Shown here in pieces: positions 36,341 to 44,721 of a DNA stretch of 64,000 nt. The stretch is from CAVQZA01 sp963718355 (GTDB lineage Bacteria; Actinomycetota; Thermoleophilia; Gaiellales; Gaiellaceae). The notes below the pieces were generated by a model, which was not told the DNA's origin, did not search any database, and saw only the letters and a list, made by a program, of their open reading frames with translations. The position numbers were made by a program, and so were the translations under genes. Position 1 is the stretch's first letter. Each line of letters opens with the position of its first letter. Where the stretch lies: NCBI GenBank assembly GCA_963718355.1, contig CAVQZA010000014.1:1-64000 (forward strand). The letters are read 5' to 3'.

Positions 36341-37367
36341 CGACCCGCCGCAGAGCCTCGTCGCGGGGCAGCGCGGCGATCACGGTCGCGAGCTCGGGGC
36401 CGCGCTCGCGTCCTGTGAGCGCGAGGCGGAGCGCGCGCAGGTTGCCGCCGACCGCCTTGACCTCGCGCACGAGCTCGCGTGACTGCTCGGAGTCGAGCGA
36501 GCCGTTCGCGGCCTCGCGCAACTCACGGAAGCGGGCAAGCGTGGCCGCCGAGCCGCCGGGAAGCGGCGCCGGCTCGGGCGCGAGAATCGTGCCGGCCCAG
36601 TCGCGCGCCTCGACCAGGTCGCGCGCGCCGCGCAGCGCGGGCGCGAGCTCGACCGGCGCGCCGCCACGAACGGCCAGCTCCTCGTCGCTCATTGCCGCGA
36701 TCGCCTCGATCGAGAGCCGTCCGATCCGCGCGCGATCGAGGTGGACGTCGTGCCGTGGCAGCCCGAGCTCCGCAAGGTAGGCGCGCACCGCCTCCGCCGG
36801 GATCCCCTCGTCACGCAGTTCGCCGACCGTGACCGCGCCGTGGCGCTTCGAGAGCTTGTGCCCGTCCGGGCCGAGCAGCAGGCCGTGGTGGATGAACTCC
36901 GGCGGCTCGGCGCCGAGTGCCCGGAAGAGCTCCGCCTGGAGCGGCGCGTTGTCGCGGTGGTCGGAGCCGCGGATCACCTCGGTGATCTCGAAGTCGAGAT
37001 CGTCGACAACGCTTGCGAGCTGGTAGGTCGGCGAGCCGTCGACGCGGAGCAGCGTCGTCTGGCCGAAGCGGAGCGCACCCTCGTCGTCCTCCTTCGCCCC
37101 GGCGACCTGGCCCGCCGCCTCGCGATGCCGGTCGGCGCGCGAGCTCTGGCGCACCGGCCCCTCGTCCCAGCCGATCCCGAGCCACTCGAGGTCGGCCAGG
37201 ATCGCCTCCTCCCCGCCCTCGACCGCGCGCGTCGGGTCCGTGTCATCGATCCGCAGCAGCAGCGTGCCGCCGTGCTCGTCGGCAAACGTCCGGTTCGCGA
37301 CGGCCGACAGCGCATTGCCGAGGTGCAGGGTGCCCGTGGGGCTCGGTGCGAAACGGACGCGTACCAT
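36327..37367 (-). CDS. gltX: Short glutamyl-tRNA synthetase
   Basis: The 346-residue class I synthetase has the HIGH-type box (RFAPSPTGTLHLGNALSA) and the KMSKS-type loop (GHKLSKRHGAV). It is about 120 residues shorter than usual GluRS (about 470). The region between GPVRQSSRADRHREAA and TTLLRVDGSPTYQLASVVDDLD is condensed and the zinc-binding insertion is missing. A C-terminal helical part after KLSKRHG is retained, so it is not simply a YadB-type glutamyl-Q synthetase. The ATG at 37367 is favoured because TAGACT lies 8 bases upstream; GTG at 37373 is too close to it. It heads gltX-cysS-rlmB-NYN. Confidence 0.85.
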   Translation of the reverse strand: MVRVRFAPSPTGTLHLGNALSAVANRTFADEHGGTLLLRIDDTDPTRAVEGGEEAILADLEWLGIGWDEGPVRQSSRADRHREAAGQVAGAKEDDEGALRFGQTTLLRVDGSPTYQLASVVDDLDFEITEVIRGSDHRDNAPLQAELFRALGAEPPEFIHHGLLLGPDGHKLSKRHGAVTVGELRDEGIPAEAVRAYLAELGLPRHDVHLDRARIGRLSIEAIAAMSDEELAVRGGAPVELAPALRGARDLVEARDWAGTILAPEPAPLPGGSAATLARFRELREAANGSLDSEQSRELVREVKAVGGNLRALRLALTGRERGPELATVIAALPRDEALRRVDAAL

Positions 37368-37375
37368 CGCCACGG

Positions 37376-37381
37376 AGTCTA
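37376..37381 (-). promoter_or_regulatory. Leaderless-type -10 box (TAGACT) of gltX
   Basis: On the minus strand TAGACT ends 8 bases before the ATG at 37367. It lies in the 27-base gap after the VWA gene and gives gltX its own promoter. Confidence 0.45.
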
Positions 37382-37394
37382 GAAGGAGACGCAG

Positions 37395-38411
37395 CTAGGG
37401 CAGGCGCGGCGACCAGAGCGACGAGATGAGCCCCGCGGCGAGCAGGAGCAAGGCGGCGGCTCCGAGGAACTTGTACGTCACTTCGGTCCGACCCGACACG
37501 CGGTCGACCGTCGAGCCGAGCTTCGTGTACGCCGCCTTGAGCGACGACGCGCTCCTCGCCGCCAGGAACGATCCGCCCGTGGCGACGGCGATCGCCTTCA
37601 GCGTGGCGGGATCGGGCGGCACCGGGATCGTCCGCGCGAACGGCCCGAAGCCGCGCGTCAGCGTCCCGTTCGGTGTCCCGAGCGCGAAGGTGTAGACCGG
37701 GATGTTGGCCGCCTTCGCGCGGGCTGCGCCATCCATGGGCTGCAGGTTGCCGCGGGTCTGCGAGCCATCGGAGAGGAAGAGGATCGAGACGGGCGGGCCG
37801 CCAGACTTCGCGGCGGTCGGGATCACATACGCAATCGTCCCGGCCGGCGGCTTGGGCGGCGCCTGAATCGCCTGCTGACCGAGCTGCACCGCTGCCGCAA
37901 GCGCGTCTCCGATCGCCGTGCCGCCGAAGCCCGGAAACGCCCCGATGTCGTCGAGCGACTGGAGCACCAGCTTGTGGTCGGTCGTCGGCGGGGATGCGAT
38001 CTCGGGCTCCCCGGCGAATGCGATCAGGCCGATCTTGAGGCCCTTCGGCGCATGCTGGATGAACGCGCGGGCCGCGGCCTGGGCGGCCTGCAGGCGCGTC
38101 GGCTTCACGTCCGTCGACTGCATGGAGCCAGAGACGTCGATGACGAGAATGACTGTGGCCTGGTCCTTGAGGATCAAGGTCTTCACGTGGGGGCGGGCGA
38201 GCGCGACGCAGAGCGAGGTGATCGCGAGCAGGAAGAGAATCGGCGCGACGTAGCGGCGCCATGCACGGCGCGGGACGATTCCGGCGAGCACGTCGAGGTT
38301 CGTGAACCTGACCGCGTACCGCATCCGGCGGCGCTCCGCGAGCATCCAGATCCCGATCGCGACGGGCACTGCGAGCAGCGAGATCAGCAGGTACGGGCTG
38401 TCGAAGCTCAC
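37395..38411 (-). CDS. VWA-domain membrane protein, BatA/BatB-like (last gene of MoxR operon)
   Basis: The 338-residue protein has two N-terminal membrane helices, an extracytoplasmic von Willebrand A domain and a C-terminal membrane helix. The MIDAS metal site is intact: DVSGSM, a Thr in SPPTTDHK/FGGTAIGDAL and Asp in FLSDGSQT. Such proteins work with MoxR ATPases as surface or chaperone-like assemblies. The GTG start overlaps the stop of the secreted gene before it (GTGA). It is about 35 percent larger in its loop regions than its paralog at 39109, including a PP-rich insertion (QAPPKPPAG). Confidence 0.87.
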   Translation of the reverse strand: MSFDSPYLLISLLAVPVAIGIWMLAERRRMRYAVRFTNLDVLAGIVPRRAWRRYVAPILFLLAITSLCVALARPHVKTLILKDQATVILVIDVSGSMQSTDVKPTRLQAAQAAARAFIQHAPKGLKIGLIAFAGEPEIASPPTTDHKLVLQSLDDIGAFPGFGGTAIGDALAAAVQLGQQAIQAPPKPPAGTIAYVIPTAAKSGGPPVSILFLSDGSQTRGNLQPMDGAARAKAANIPVYTFALGTPNGTLTRGFGPFARTIPVPPDPATLKAIAVATGGSFLAARSASSLKAAYTKLGSTVDRVSGRTEVTYKFLGAAALLLLAAGLISSLWSPRLP

Positions 38412-39112
38412 TTGCCGCCTGCGCAGACGGCCTCGACCTGGACGATGGCCCGTACGCCGAGGAGCGCGGTGCCCGAGCGAACGCTGACGATGACACGACC
38501 GCCGCGAACGGCCTGCGTGGCCGTGACGCTGGCGATCAGCGTCGAGCTCGGTGGGGTCGCGGTATAGAACCCGATGGCGTGTGCGGCGCCGACGAGCCGC
38601 TCACCCGCGGCGCAGCTCTGCGTCACGCGCTGGACGCCGCCGGACCGGAGAGTCACGTTGTGGACGCGGCGGATCGTCGGCTTGCCCGGCGGGACGACGC
38701 GCGCCGCGGTCGGAATCCGTCCGCCGCCGCCCGACGACGGCATGCAGCCGATGTGAGGCCGGAAGGTCGGCGTGCCGCGGGAGGCGCCGACATACGAAGC
38801 GACGAAGACGACATCGCGCGAGGTCGTGATCCCCGGATTCACGGGCGCACCGATCGCGCCGAGGAAACCGAGGTCGATCGCGCGGTCGCTGAGCTCGGCG
38901 TCGAGCCCGCCGGCGATGAAGCCCTTCGGGCACGAGAGCTGGTACTGCACCTGGGGCCGTGGCACTCCGGCGCCCGTCGGCACGACGATCCACGGGCCCG
39001 CGACGGGCACGCAGACCTGAAGGCCGCGGCACTCCGTGGTCGCGCCTGCCGGAGCCACTCCGATCGCGAGCGCCGACGCAGCGAGCGCGACGAGCACGGC
39101 GGCGCGCCTCAC
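38408..39112 (-). CDS. Secreted protein of unknown function within the MoxR-VWA operon
   Basis: The 234-residue protein has a signal peptide (AAVLVALAASALAIGVAPAGA) followed by a Cys-containing beta-rich region (six to seven Cys, e.g. TECRGLQVC, YQLSCPKGF, HIGCMPSS, QSCAAGER, EAVCAGGK), suggesting disulfide-stabilised extracellular domains. No known family is recognised. It is locked between two VWA genes by 4-base overlaps on both sides, which implies a shared function with the MoxR/VWA machinery, possibly as the domain that VWA proteins fold or display. Confidence 0.75.
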   Translation of the reverse strand: MRRAAVLVALAASALAIGVAPAGATTECRGLQVCVPVAGPWIVVPTGAGVPRPQVQYQLSCPKGFIAGGLDAELSDRAIDLGFLGAIGAPVNPGITTSRDVVFVASYVGASRGTPTFRPHIGCMPSSGGGGRIPTAARVVPPGKPTIRRVHNVTLRSGGVQRVTQSCAAGERLVGAAHAIGFYTATPPSSTLIASVTATQAVRGGRVIVSVRSGTALLGVRAIVQVEAVCAGGK

Positions 39113-40074
39113 GGGATCACCCGCTTGAACCAGAGCGCCGACATGCCGCCGCCGCACAGCAGCAGGAGCGCCGCGACTCCGCCGACGACGTCGGTCATCT
39201 CGCGGTTGATCGTGTGATGGCCGAGCCGGGAGCCGAGCCGCTTGTAGACATCCTTGACCTGCTGGTCGTTGACGGCGGTGAAGAACTGACCGCCGGTCGC
39301 CTTCGCGAGCTGCTGCAGATCCGCGGGGTTGGCCGGCACCTGGATCGTCGCCGTGTAGCCGCCGGTGAGCTTCTGCTGGATCCGGCCGTTCGGGGTGCCG
39401 ATAGCGGCGGTGTAGACGGGGATGTGCGCCGCCGTCGCCTTCTGCGCCGCAGCCGCAGCCGTGGTGCGGCCGCCGTCCTGCTTGCCGTCGGAGATCAGGA
39501 GCACCGCGGCGGGCGGGACCGTGCCGTCGACCGCGCGCTGTTGTTGCACGAGCTTCGTCGAGAGCGCGACGGCGTCGCCGAGCGCCGTGCCGCCGCTACC
39601 GCGAAGCGACTGGAGCGCGGTGTGGACGAGCGAGCGATCGGTCGTGGGCGGGAGCGCCACGGTGGCGCGGCTCGCAAACGTGACGACTCCGACCTGGAAC
39701 TTCTTCGGCACCCTCGCGACGAACGCCTCGGCGGCGGCCTGCGCGGCGGCGAGGCGCGACGGCTGCACGTCGTTCGCGCGCATCGAGTTCGAGACGTCGA
39801 GCGCGAGGATCACTGTCGCCTCCTCGCGCGGCACGCTGACGGACGCGTGCGGCCGCGCGACTCCGACGACGAGCAGTGAGAACGCGACGAGCAGGATCGC
39901 GACGGGTAGGTGACGGCGCGCCCCCGGCGCATGGTCGACGACGTTCGGGAGCAGGGCGAGGTTCGCGAAGCGAGCCGCATTCCTGGGTCGCCGGCGCTCG
40001 CGGACGATGTACCCGACGATGAGCACGGGCACGATGAGCAGGCCGAGCAGCCAGAGCGGAGAAGCGAAGCTCAC
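39109..40074 (-). CDS. VWA-domain membrane protein, BatA/BatB-like
   Basis: The 321-residue protein has two N-terminal helices, a VWA domain and one C-terminal helix. The MIDAS site is DVSNSM at the first position, LPPTTDRS/GGTALGDAV and LISDGKQD. It is paralogous to the VWA gene at 37395. Start GTG overlaps the DUF58 stop (GTGA). Confidence 0.88.
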   Translation of the reverse strand: MSFASPLWLLGLLIVPVLIVGYIVRERRRPRNAARFANLALLPNVVDHAPGARRHLPVAILLVAFSLLVVGVARPHASVSVPREEATVILALDVSNSMRANDVQPSRLAAAQAAAEAFVARVPKKFQVGVVTFASRATVALPPTTDRSLVHTALQSLRGSGGTALGDAVALSTKLVQQQRAVDGTVPPAAVLLISDGKQDGGRTTAAAAAQKATAAHIPVYTAAIGTPNGRIQQKLTGGYTATIQVPANPADLQQLAKATGGQFFTAVNDQQVKDVYKRLGSRLGHHTINREMTDVVGGVAALLLLCGGGMSALWFKRVIP

Positions 40075-40997
40075 CGGCGCGTCCTCTTGAGGAAGACGGC
40101 GAGCGAGCGGAGCCAGTCGCCCGAGGTGGAGAGGACGACGTGGCGGACGCCGAGCGAGCCGAGCGTTCGCGCGAGCCCGCTGCGCTCCTCGGCCGCTGCC
40201 GCGGCGAAACGCGAGCGGAGCTTCGCGTCACGCGTGTCGACGCGAAGCTGGCGGCCCGTCTCGGGGTCGACGAGCCAGAGCTCGCCCGCGTCCGGCAGCT
40301 CCTGCTCGCGCGGGTCGCGGATCTCGACGGCGAGGACATCGTGCCCGCCCGCGAGCTCGAGCATCGGCCGCCGCCAGTCGAACGGGCCGCGGAAGTCCGA
40401 GACGACGACCACGAGCGCGCGCTGACGGGCGGCCGAACCGGCCCGGCTGAGCGCTTCGCCGAGCGACGTCGCGCCGACGCCGCCGTCCTCGTCCTCCCCG
40501 CGCAGCGCGGCAAGCAGGCCGACGAGGCCAACGCGTCCCTGGCGAGGCGGCACCGTCCGCGGGCTCGCGTCCCCGAACGAGACGATGCCGAGGCGGTTCC
40601 CGCGGCGCGTCGCAACGTGACCGATCGCGATCGCAACGCCTTCCGCGACGTCGGCCTTGCGGCGGTCGGCCGTGCCGAACCGCATCGAGGCCGAGGTGTC
40701 GAGGACGAGCCAGGTCGCGAGCACCCGCTCCGCAACGTGCACGCGGACGTGCGGCTCGCCGGTGCGTGCGGTGACGTTCCAGTCGATCCGTCGGACGTCG
40801 TCGCCGTCGGTGTATGGCCGGATCTGCGCGAGCTCGGTGCCGTCGCCCTGCAGCGACGAGCGGTAGTCGCCGGTGAGCAGGCCCTGCATCTTGCGGCCGA
40901 TATGGACGTCGAGCGCGCGCAGCAGCGCGGTCGGCATCGCGCCCGGGCCGGGCTGCTCGGGCGTCGGTGCCCGTGCGAGGGACCGAGCTGCGCTCAT
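40071..40997 (-). CDS. DUF58 domain protein
   Basis: The 308-residue soluble protein contains the DUF58 core (LLTGDYRSSLQGDGTELAQIRPYTDGDDVRRIDWNVTARTGEPHVR) followed by a degenerate VWA-like half (LVLDTSASMRFGTADRRKADVAE). DUF58 proteins are standard partners of MoxR ATPases and VWA proteins. The ATG overlaps the moxR stop as ATGA. Confidence 0.92.
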   Translation of the reverse strand: MSAARSLARAPTPEQPGPGAMPTALLRALDVHIGRKMQGLLTGDYRSSLQGDGTELAQIRPYTDGDDVRRIDWNVTARTGEPHVRVHVAERVLATWLVLDTSASMRFGTADRRKADVAEGVAIAIGHVATRRGNRLGIVSFGDASPRTVPPRQGRVGLVGLLAALRGEDEDGGVGATSLGEALSRAGSAARQRALVVVVSDFRGPFDWRRPMLELAGGHDVLAVEIRDPREQELPDAGELWLVDPETGRQLRVDTRDAKLRSRFAAAAAEERSGLARTLGSLGVRHVVLSTSGDWLRSLAVFLKRTRR

Positions 40998-41995
40998 GCG
41001 GCGCTCGTCCGCGCGAGGTCGACCTGGGGAACGGGCACGGCCGCGAGGACCGCGTCGAGGATGCTGTCGGGGCTCACCTCCTCGGCGAGCGCCTGGTAGG
41101 TGAGGACGAGGCGGTGACGCATCGCGTCCTTCGCGAGCAGCTGGAGATCCTCCGCGAGGACGTAGTCGCGACCGCGGATGAGCGCGAGAGCGCGCGACGC
41201 CATGACGAGGCTGATCGGTCCGCGAGGGCTCGCCCCGTAGGAGATGTACTCGGCCACCTCGGGCACGCCGTGCGCGGCGGGCTCGCGCGTCGCGGACGCG
41301 AGCGTGACCGCGTAGCTGACGAGCGACGGATCGACGTAGATCCCGAACACCGCGGCCTGCAGCGCCTCGAGCTCGGCGAGCGTGAGCGCCTCGCGCAGCT
41401 CCGGCGCCGAGACGAGCTGGCGCTGGACGATCGTCAGCTCCTCGTCGTGCTCCGGGTAGCCGATCAGCACCTTGAGCATGAAGCGGTCGATCTGCGCCTC
41501 GGGCAGCGGGTAGGTGCCCTCGGACTCGATCGGGTTCTGCGTCGCCATCACGAGGAACGGCGCCGGCACCGGGAAGGTCGTGTGGCCGATCGTCACCTGG
41601 CGCTCCTGCATCACCTCGAGCAGAGCAGACTGCACCTTGGCCGGCGCGCGGTTGATCTCGTCGGCCAGCAGGAAGTTGCAGAAGACCGGCCCGAGTTCGG
41701 TGTCGAACGAGCCTTCGCCCGGCCGGTAGATGCGTGTCCCGACGAGGTCAGACGGGACGAGATCGGGCGTGAACTGGATCCGCGCGAACGAGCCGCCGAG
41801 CACGCCGGCGGTGGTCTTGATCGTCAGCGTCTTCGCGAGCCCCGGCACGCCCTCGATCAGCAGGTGCCCTTGCGAGAGCAGACACACGAGCACGCGCTCG
41901 AGCATTGCGTCCTGGCCTGCGATCACGCGCCTGATCTCGAACAGGGCCTGCTCGAGCCGTTCCTTCGCCTCCTCGGGCTGAATAGTCACGTTCAC
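40994..41995 (-). CDS. moxR: MoxR-family AAA+ ATPase
   Basis: The 333-residue ATPase has Walker A GVPGLAKT, Walker B FLLADEINRAPAK, sensor segment MATQNPIESEGTYPLPEAQIDRF and a lid domain (YGASPRGPISLVMASRALAL). MoxR proteins act as chaperones that help metal insertion or assembly of partner proteins. The GTG at 41995 is chosen because GGAGAGGAG lies 4 bases before it; an ATG at 42022 has no such site. It heads moxR, DUF58, VWA, secreted protein, VWA. Confidence 0.92.
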   Translation of the reverse strand: MNVTIQPEEAKERLEQALFEIRRVIAGQDAMLERVLVCLLSQGHLLIEGVPGLAKTLTIKTTAGVLGGSFARIQFTPDLVPSDLVGTRIYRPGEGSFDTELGPVFCNFLLADEINRAPAKVQSALLEVMQERQVTIGHTTFPVPAPFLVMATQNPIESEGTYPLPEAQIDRFMLKVLIGYPEHDEELTIVQRQLVSAPELREALTLAELEALQAAVFGIYVDPSLVSYAVTLASATREPAAHGVPEVAEYISYGASPRGPISLVMASRALALIRGRDYVLAEDLQLLAKDAMRHRLVLTYQALAEEVSPDSILDAVLAAVPVPQVDLARTSAA

Positions 41996-42011
41996 GCTGC
42001 TCCTCTCCACG

Positions 42012-42039
42012 GGTGGACACATAGAGAAGCAGGTCCACC
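42012..42039. promoter_or_regulatory. Inverted repeat upstream of moxR
   Basis: GGTGGAC (42012 to 42018) and GTCCACC (42033 to 42039) form a 7-base inverted repeat with a 14-base spacer, just upstream of the moxR ribosome-binding site. It could be an operator or a leader hairpin. Confidence 0.35.
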
Positions 42040-42067
42040 TAAAAATCGGCTGAGAAGCGCGGTCCGG

Positions 42068-43174
42068 CTAGCCCATTTCGATGTCGACCGGCAAGCCCAT
42101 GCGTCCCATCGTGCGCAAGTGCCTGAAGTGCGACCGCAGGGCGAACCAGAGCGACGGCTGAGTCGTGTAGCGCACACCGTGCTTCTCGGAGTTGCGCTTC
42201 ACGATCTCGGCGATCCGCGCGTAGTGCGTATGCGGAACGCGCGGGAAGAGGTGATGCTCGATCTGGTAATTCAGGCCCCCGAGCACCCAGGTGAGCACCG
42301 GGTTGCTAGGGCAGAAGTCGACTGTCGTCTCGACCTCGTGGACGGCCCAGACGCGCTTCGGCCCGGAGAGCTCATCCACGGAGGCGAAGTCCGCCTCCTC
42401 GACGCAGTGCGCGAGCTGGAATGTGGTCGCTGTGATCAGGCCCATCGCCATCGTGAAGGCGATGTACGCGACGATCACCGCCCACCACGGGTAGACGAGC
42501 ATCGGGATCACGAGCGCCCAGGTGATGAAGAAGGCCTTGCCGGCGACGAGCCCGAGGAGATCCCACCGCTTGGGCAAGCGCAACGGGCTGCGGCCGATGC
42601 TGCCGCGGAAGAACGCCGCCGCATCGCCGGCCGTCTGCCAGCGCAGCACCATCAGCGTGTACAGCGGCCAGATGTAGTAGTGCTGGAGCCGATACCAGGG
42701 CCGCGCCTTCTGCTGGGGCATGAACCGGGCGAACGGAACCTGGCTGATGTCGTCGTCATAATCGTCGACGTTCGTATAGGTGTGGTGGGCGACGTTGTGC
42801 TTCACGCGCCACGCGTAGCTCGAGAAGCCGAGCAGCGCGTCGGCGGTCCAGCCCATCATGTGGTTGTAGCGCCGCTTCGTGAAGTACGCCCCGTGGTTCG
42901 CGTCGTGCTGGACGCAGAACGCGGTGAGCGTCGTGCCGGCGGCGAGGCCCACGACGCAGAGCAGGGCGAGCCAGAGGCTCGGCGAGAAGAAGATCAGAGT
43001 CGTCCACGAGACGATCGTCAGCCCGAACGCGACGATCGTCTTCGCGTAGAGCTGGAGGTAGCCGCGCACGCGCGTCCACCGAGACTGGAGGTAGAGCTCG
43101 ACGTCGCGGCGGGTCTCGCGGATGAACTCGCCGCCGTTGTCGAACGACACCTTCTGCGGGACACGAATCTCCAT
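42068..43174 (-). CDS. Membrane fatty acid desaturase
   Basis: The 368-residue membrane protein has the three histidine boxes of acyl-lipid desaturases: QHDANHG, KHNVAHH and QIEHHLFP. The QxxHH form of the last box is typical of front-end or linoleoyl-CoA-type desaturases, but no fused cytochrome b5 is present. Four to five hydrophobic segments lie between the boxes. It uses a di-iron centre, O2 and electrons to introduce a double bond. The ATG at 43174 follows a good AGGAAGG ribosome-binding site. It probably has its own transcript ahead of moxR. Confidence 0.9.
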   Translation of the reverse strand: MEIRVPQKVSFDNGGEFIRETRRDVELYLQSRWTRVRGYLQLYAKTIVAFGLTIVSWTTLIFFSPSLWLALLCVVGLAAGTTLTAFCVQHDANHGAYFTKRRYNHMMGWTADALLGFSSYAWRVKHNVAHHTYTNVDDYDDDISQVPFARFMPQQKARPWYRLQHYYIWPLYTLMVLRWQTAGDAAAFFRGSIGRSPLRLPKRWDLLGLVAGKAFFITWALVIPMLVYPWWAVIVAYIAFTMAMGLITATTFQLAHCVEEADFASVDELSGPKRVWAVHEVETTVDFCPSNPVLTWVLGGLNYQIEHHLFPRVPHTHYARIAEIVKRNSEKHGVRYTTQPSLWFALRSHFRHLRTMGRMGLPVDIEMG

Positions 43175-43798
43175 ACCTGGATCCTTCCTACAGCAGGGCG
43201 CTCGAACGTCTTCGCTGATGGTACCCGCGACCAGTCGCAGATGCCGGACGGATATCGTTCTTGCCCTGCCCCATGCTCCAATGTACTTCTCCATCCCAGG
43301 TGTCCAAGCGAGGGCGCTGACGACCTGAGAGGCTCCCGGCAATGGCAGACCTCGCCGTCCGCGCATAGCGTCCGCGTCCGGAGCGATGTGGAGATCAGCC
43401 TCGTCGCAGCGATCGGTCGGCCCTCGGTCGGTGCCGCCTGCTTCGTTCCAGCCGGGCGTCTAGCTCAACTGAAAGACGCTCGACGGTCACCTGGGAGCAG
43501 CCAACGCCGTCGTCCGTCCGGGGTCCGGAGCGAGGACCTGCCCTTGCTGATGGTGGCCACCGACCACCGTGCTGCGGAGCTGTTCGTCGAAGCCGTTCGG
43601 CGCACACAGCGATGCACCCGAGTCCGAATCCCGTACCTTCGTCGCATGGTCGCGCCGAGGCTTGCCGCAGAATGGCAACCTTCGGCTAGTCCCTAAGCTG
43701 GACCAGTTGGACGACAAACAGCCGCCTGTCATCGCGCCACGAACCGGCCCTCGGGTACTGATCCCCCGATTGTCCGTTGCGTCGGTGATACTGACGGT
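43175..43798. other. Intergenic region at the start of the sparse half
   Basis: No convincing gene is seen in these 624 bases. It contains a hairpin GCGTCT-12-AGACGC near 43456, resembling a tRNA D-arm but without the rest of a tRNA. It also holds the probable promoter of the next gene at its right end. It marks the change from dense to loose gene packing. Confidence 0.5.
43787..43792 (+). promoter_or_regulatory. Leaderless-type -10 box (GATACT)
   Basis: TGATACT (extended -10 form) ends 6 bases before the GTG at 43799. Confidence 0.45.
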
Positions 43799-44572
43799 GT
43801 GCGTATATCTCTCATCGGTTTGCTTGTGGCCGTATTGCTCGGAGGGTCAGCGCTTCTCTGGCACCGGGCGATGACCGTAGGACAGCGGACCGCTGAGGCG
43901 CGGGCCGCCGCCGGTCCCGCCGAGACCACGGTCGTGCGCGTGACACCCGGAGCATTGATTCGCAAGCGCAGGCGCCTGATCGTCGTCGCACGAAGCCCCT
44001 CAGCCGGAGGCGCCCAACTCGTGGGCGCGCCGCCGACATCGCCCTCGGCGGTTCAGAACGGCGCCCAAGGCTCTACTCCTTCGCCCGGAACGCCCATTTC
44101 GGCTCACAAGCCGAGGCCGGGCCTGAGCCCCCCGGCGGGGCCGGCACCAACTCCGGCGCCCGCCCCGCCACAGACCACCCCGACGAATCCCGAGCCCACC
44201 AACCCCACGCCGCCGCCGAGCCCAGGCCCCACCACCCCCACGACTCCGCCGGTCGTCCCTGCATCGACCGAGAACGGCGCGGATCAGCCTGCGCAGCTAC
44301 CCAACAGCGGCCCGCCGGCTACGACACCGGGCGGCACACAGAACGGGGATGACCAGGGCCAGGGACATGGGCAAGGATCCGGCGGCGGAGGTCACGGGGG
44401 TTCAGGGGACGGGTCGGGTAACGACGGTTCGGGTCACGGGTCCGGCGGTGGTGATGGCCAGGATGGTTCCAGTCATGGGTCCGGCGGTGGTGACGGCCAG
44501 GATGGTTCCAGTCATGGGTCCGGCGGTGGCGGTCACGATGGTTCCGGTAGTGGTGGCTGCAGCCACCACTGA
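43799..44572 (+). CDS. Membrane-anchored Pro-rich/Gly-His-rich repeat protein
   Basis: The 257-residue protein has one N-terminal helix (residues about 3 to 20), a short folded stretch, a long Pro/Thr-rich linker (PAPTPAPAPPQTTPTNPEP and similar) and a C-terminal Gly/Ser/Asp/His-rich region with a 13-residue repeat GSGGGDGQDGSSH. It ends GGCSHH. Pro-rich linkers often span the cell wall. The His/Asp-rich end might bind metal, but this is a guess. No family is recognised. The GTG start is supported by a -10 box 6 bases upstream. Confidence 0.65.
   Translation: MRISLIGLLVAVLLGGSALLWHRAMTVGQRTAEARAAAGPAETTVVRVTPGALIRKRRRLIVVARSPSAGGAQLVGAPPTSPSAVQNGAQGSTPSPGTPISAHKPRPGLSPPAGPAPTPAPAPPQTTPTNPEPTNPTPPPSPGPTTPTTPPVVPASTENGADQPAQLPNSGPPATTPGGTQNGDDQGQGHGQGSGGGGHGGSGDGSGNDGSGHGSGGGDGQDGSSHGSGGGDGQDGSSHGSGGGGHDGSGSGGCSHH
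44423..44539 (+). repeat. 39-base tandem repeat (three units)
   Basis: Units start at 44423, 44462 and 44501. The second and third are identical over about 29 bases, and the first is diverged. Each codes for a DGSSHGSGGGDGQ-type 13-residue unit, so copy number can change without a frameshift. Confidence 0.8.
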
Positions 44573-44721
44573 GGTGGGCATGACGCGCGTTGTCCGCACC
44601 GAGTAGCCCGTCTTTCGTCCAGGTGTCCTTGATCTCATCCCCCGTTCCAGGGGAGGGCTAGTCAAGGTTTTTCCGTAGGGGGTCGAAGCGGTTCGGCTTG
44701 GAGATAAACTCAAGCGATCGC

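Noticed and set aside
43440..43640. Segments resembling a tRNA D-arm (TAGCTCAACTGAAAGA near 43457) and a T-arm (GTCCGAATCCCG near 43621)
   Set aside because: No acceptor stem, anticodon stem or pairing between the two pieces could be found, and the distance is too great without an intron. The D-arm-like piece is better explained as a simple GCGTCT/AGACGC hairpin.
44280..44330. LPNSG in the Pro-rich protein as a possible sortase motif
   Set aside because: It is in the middle of the chain and is not followed by a membrane helix and basic tail.
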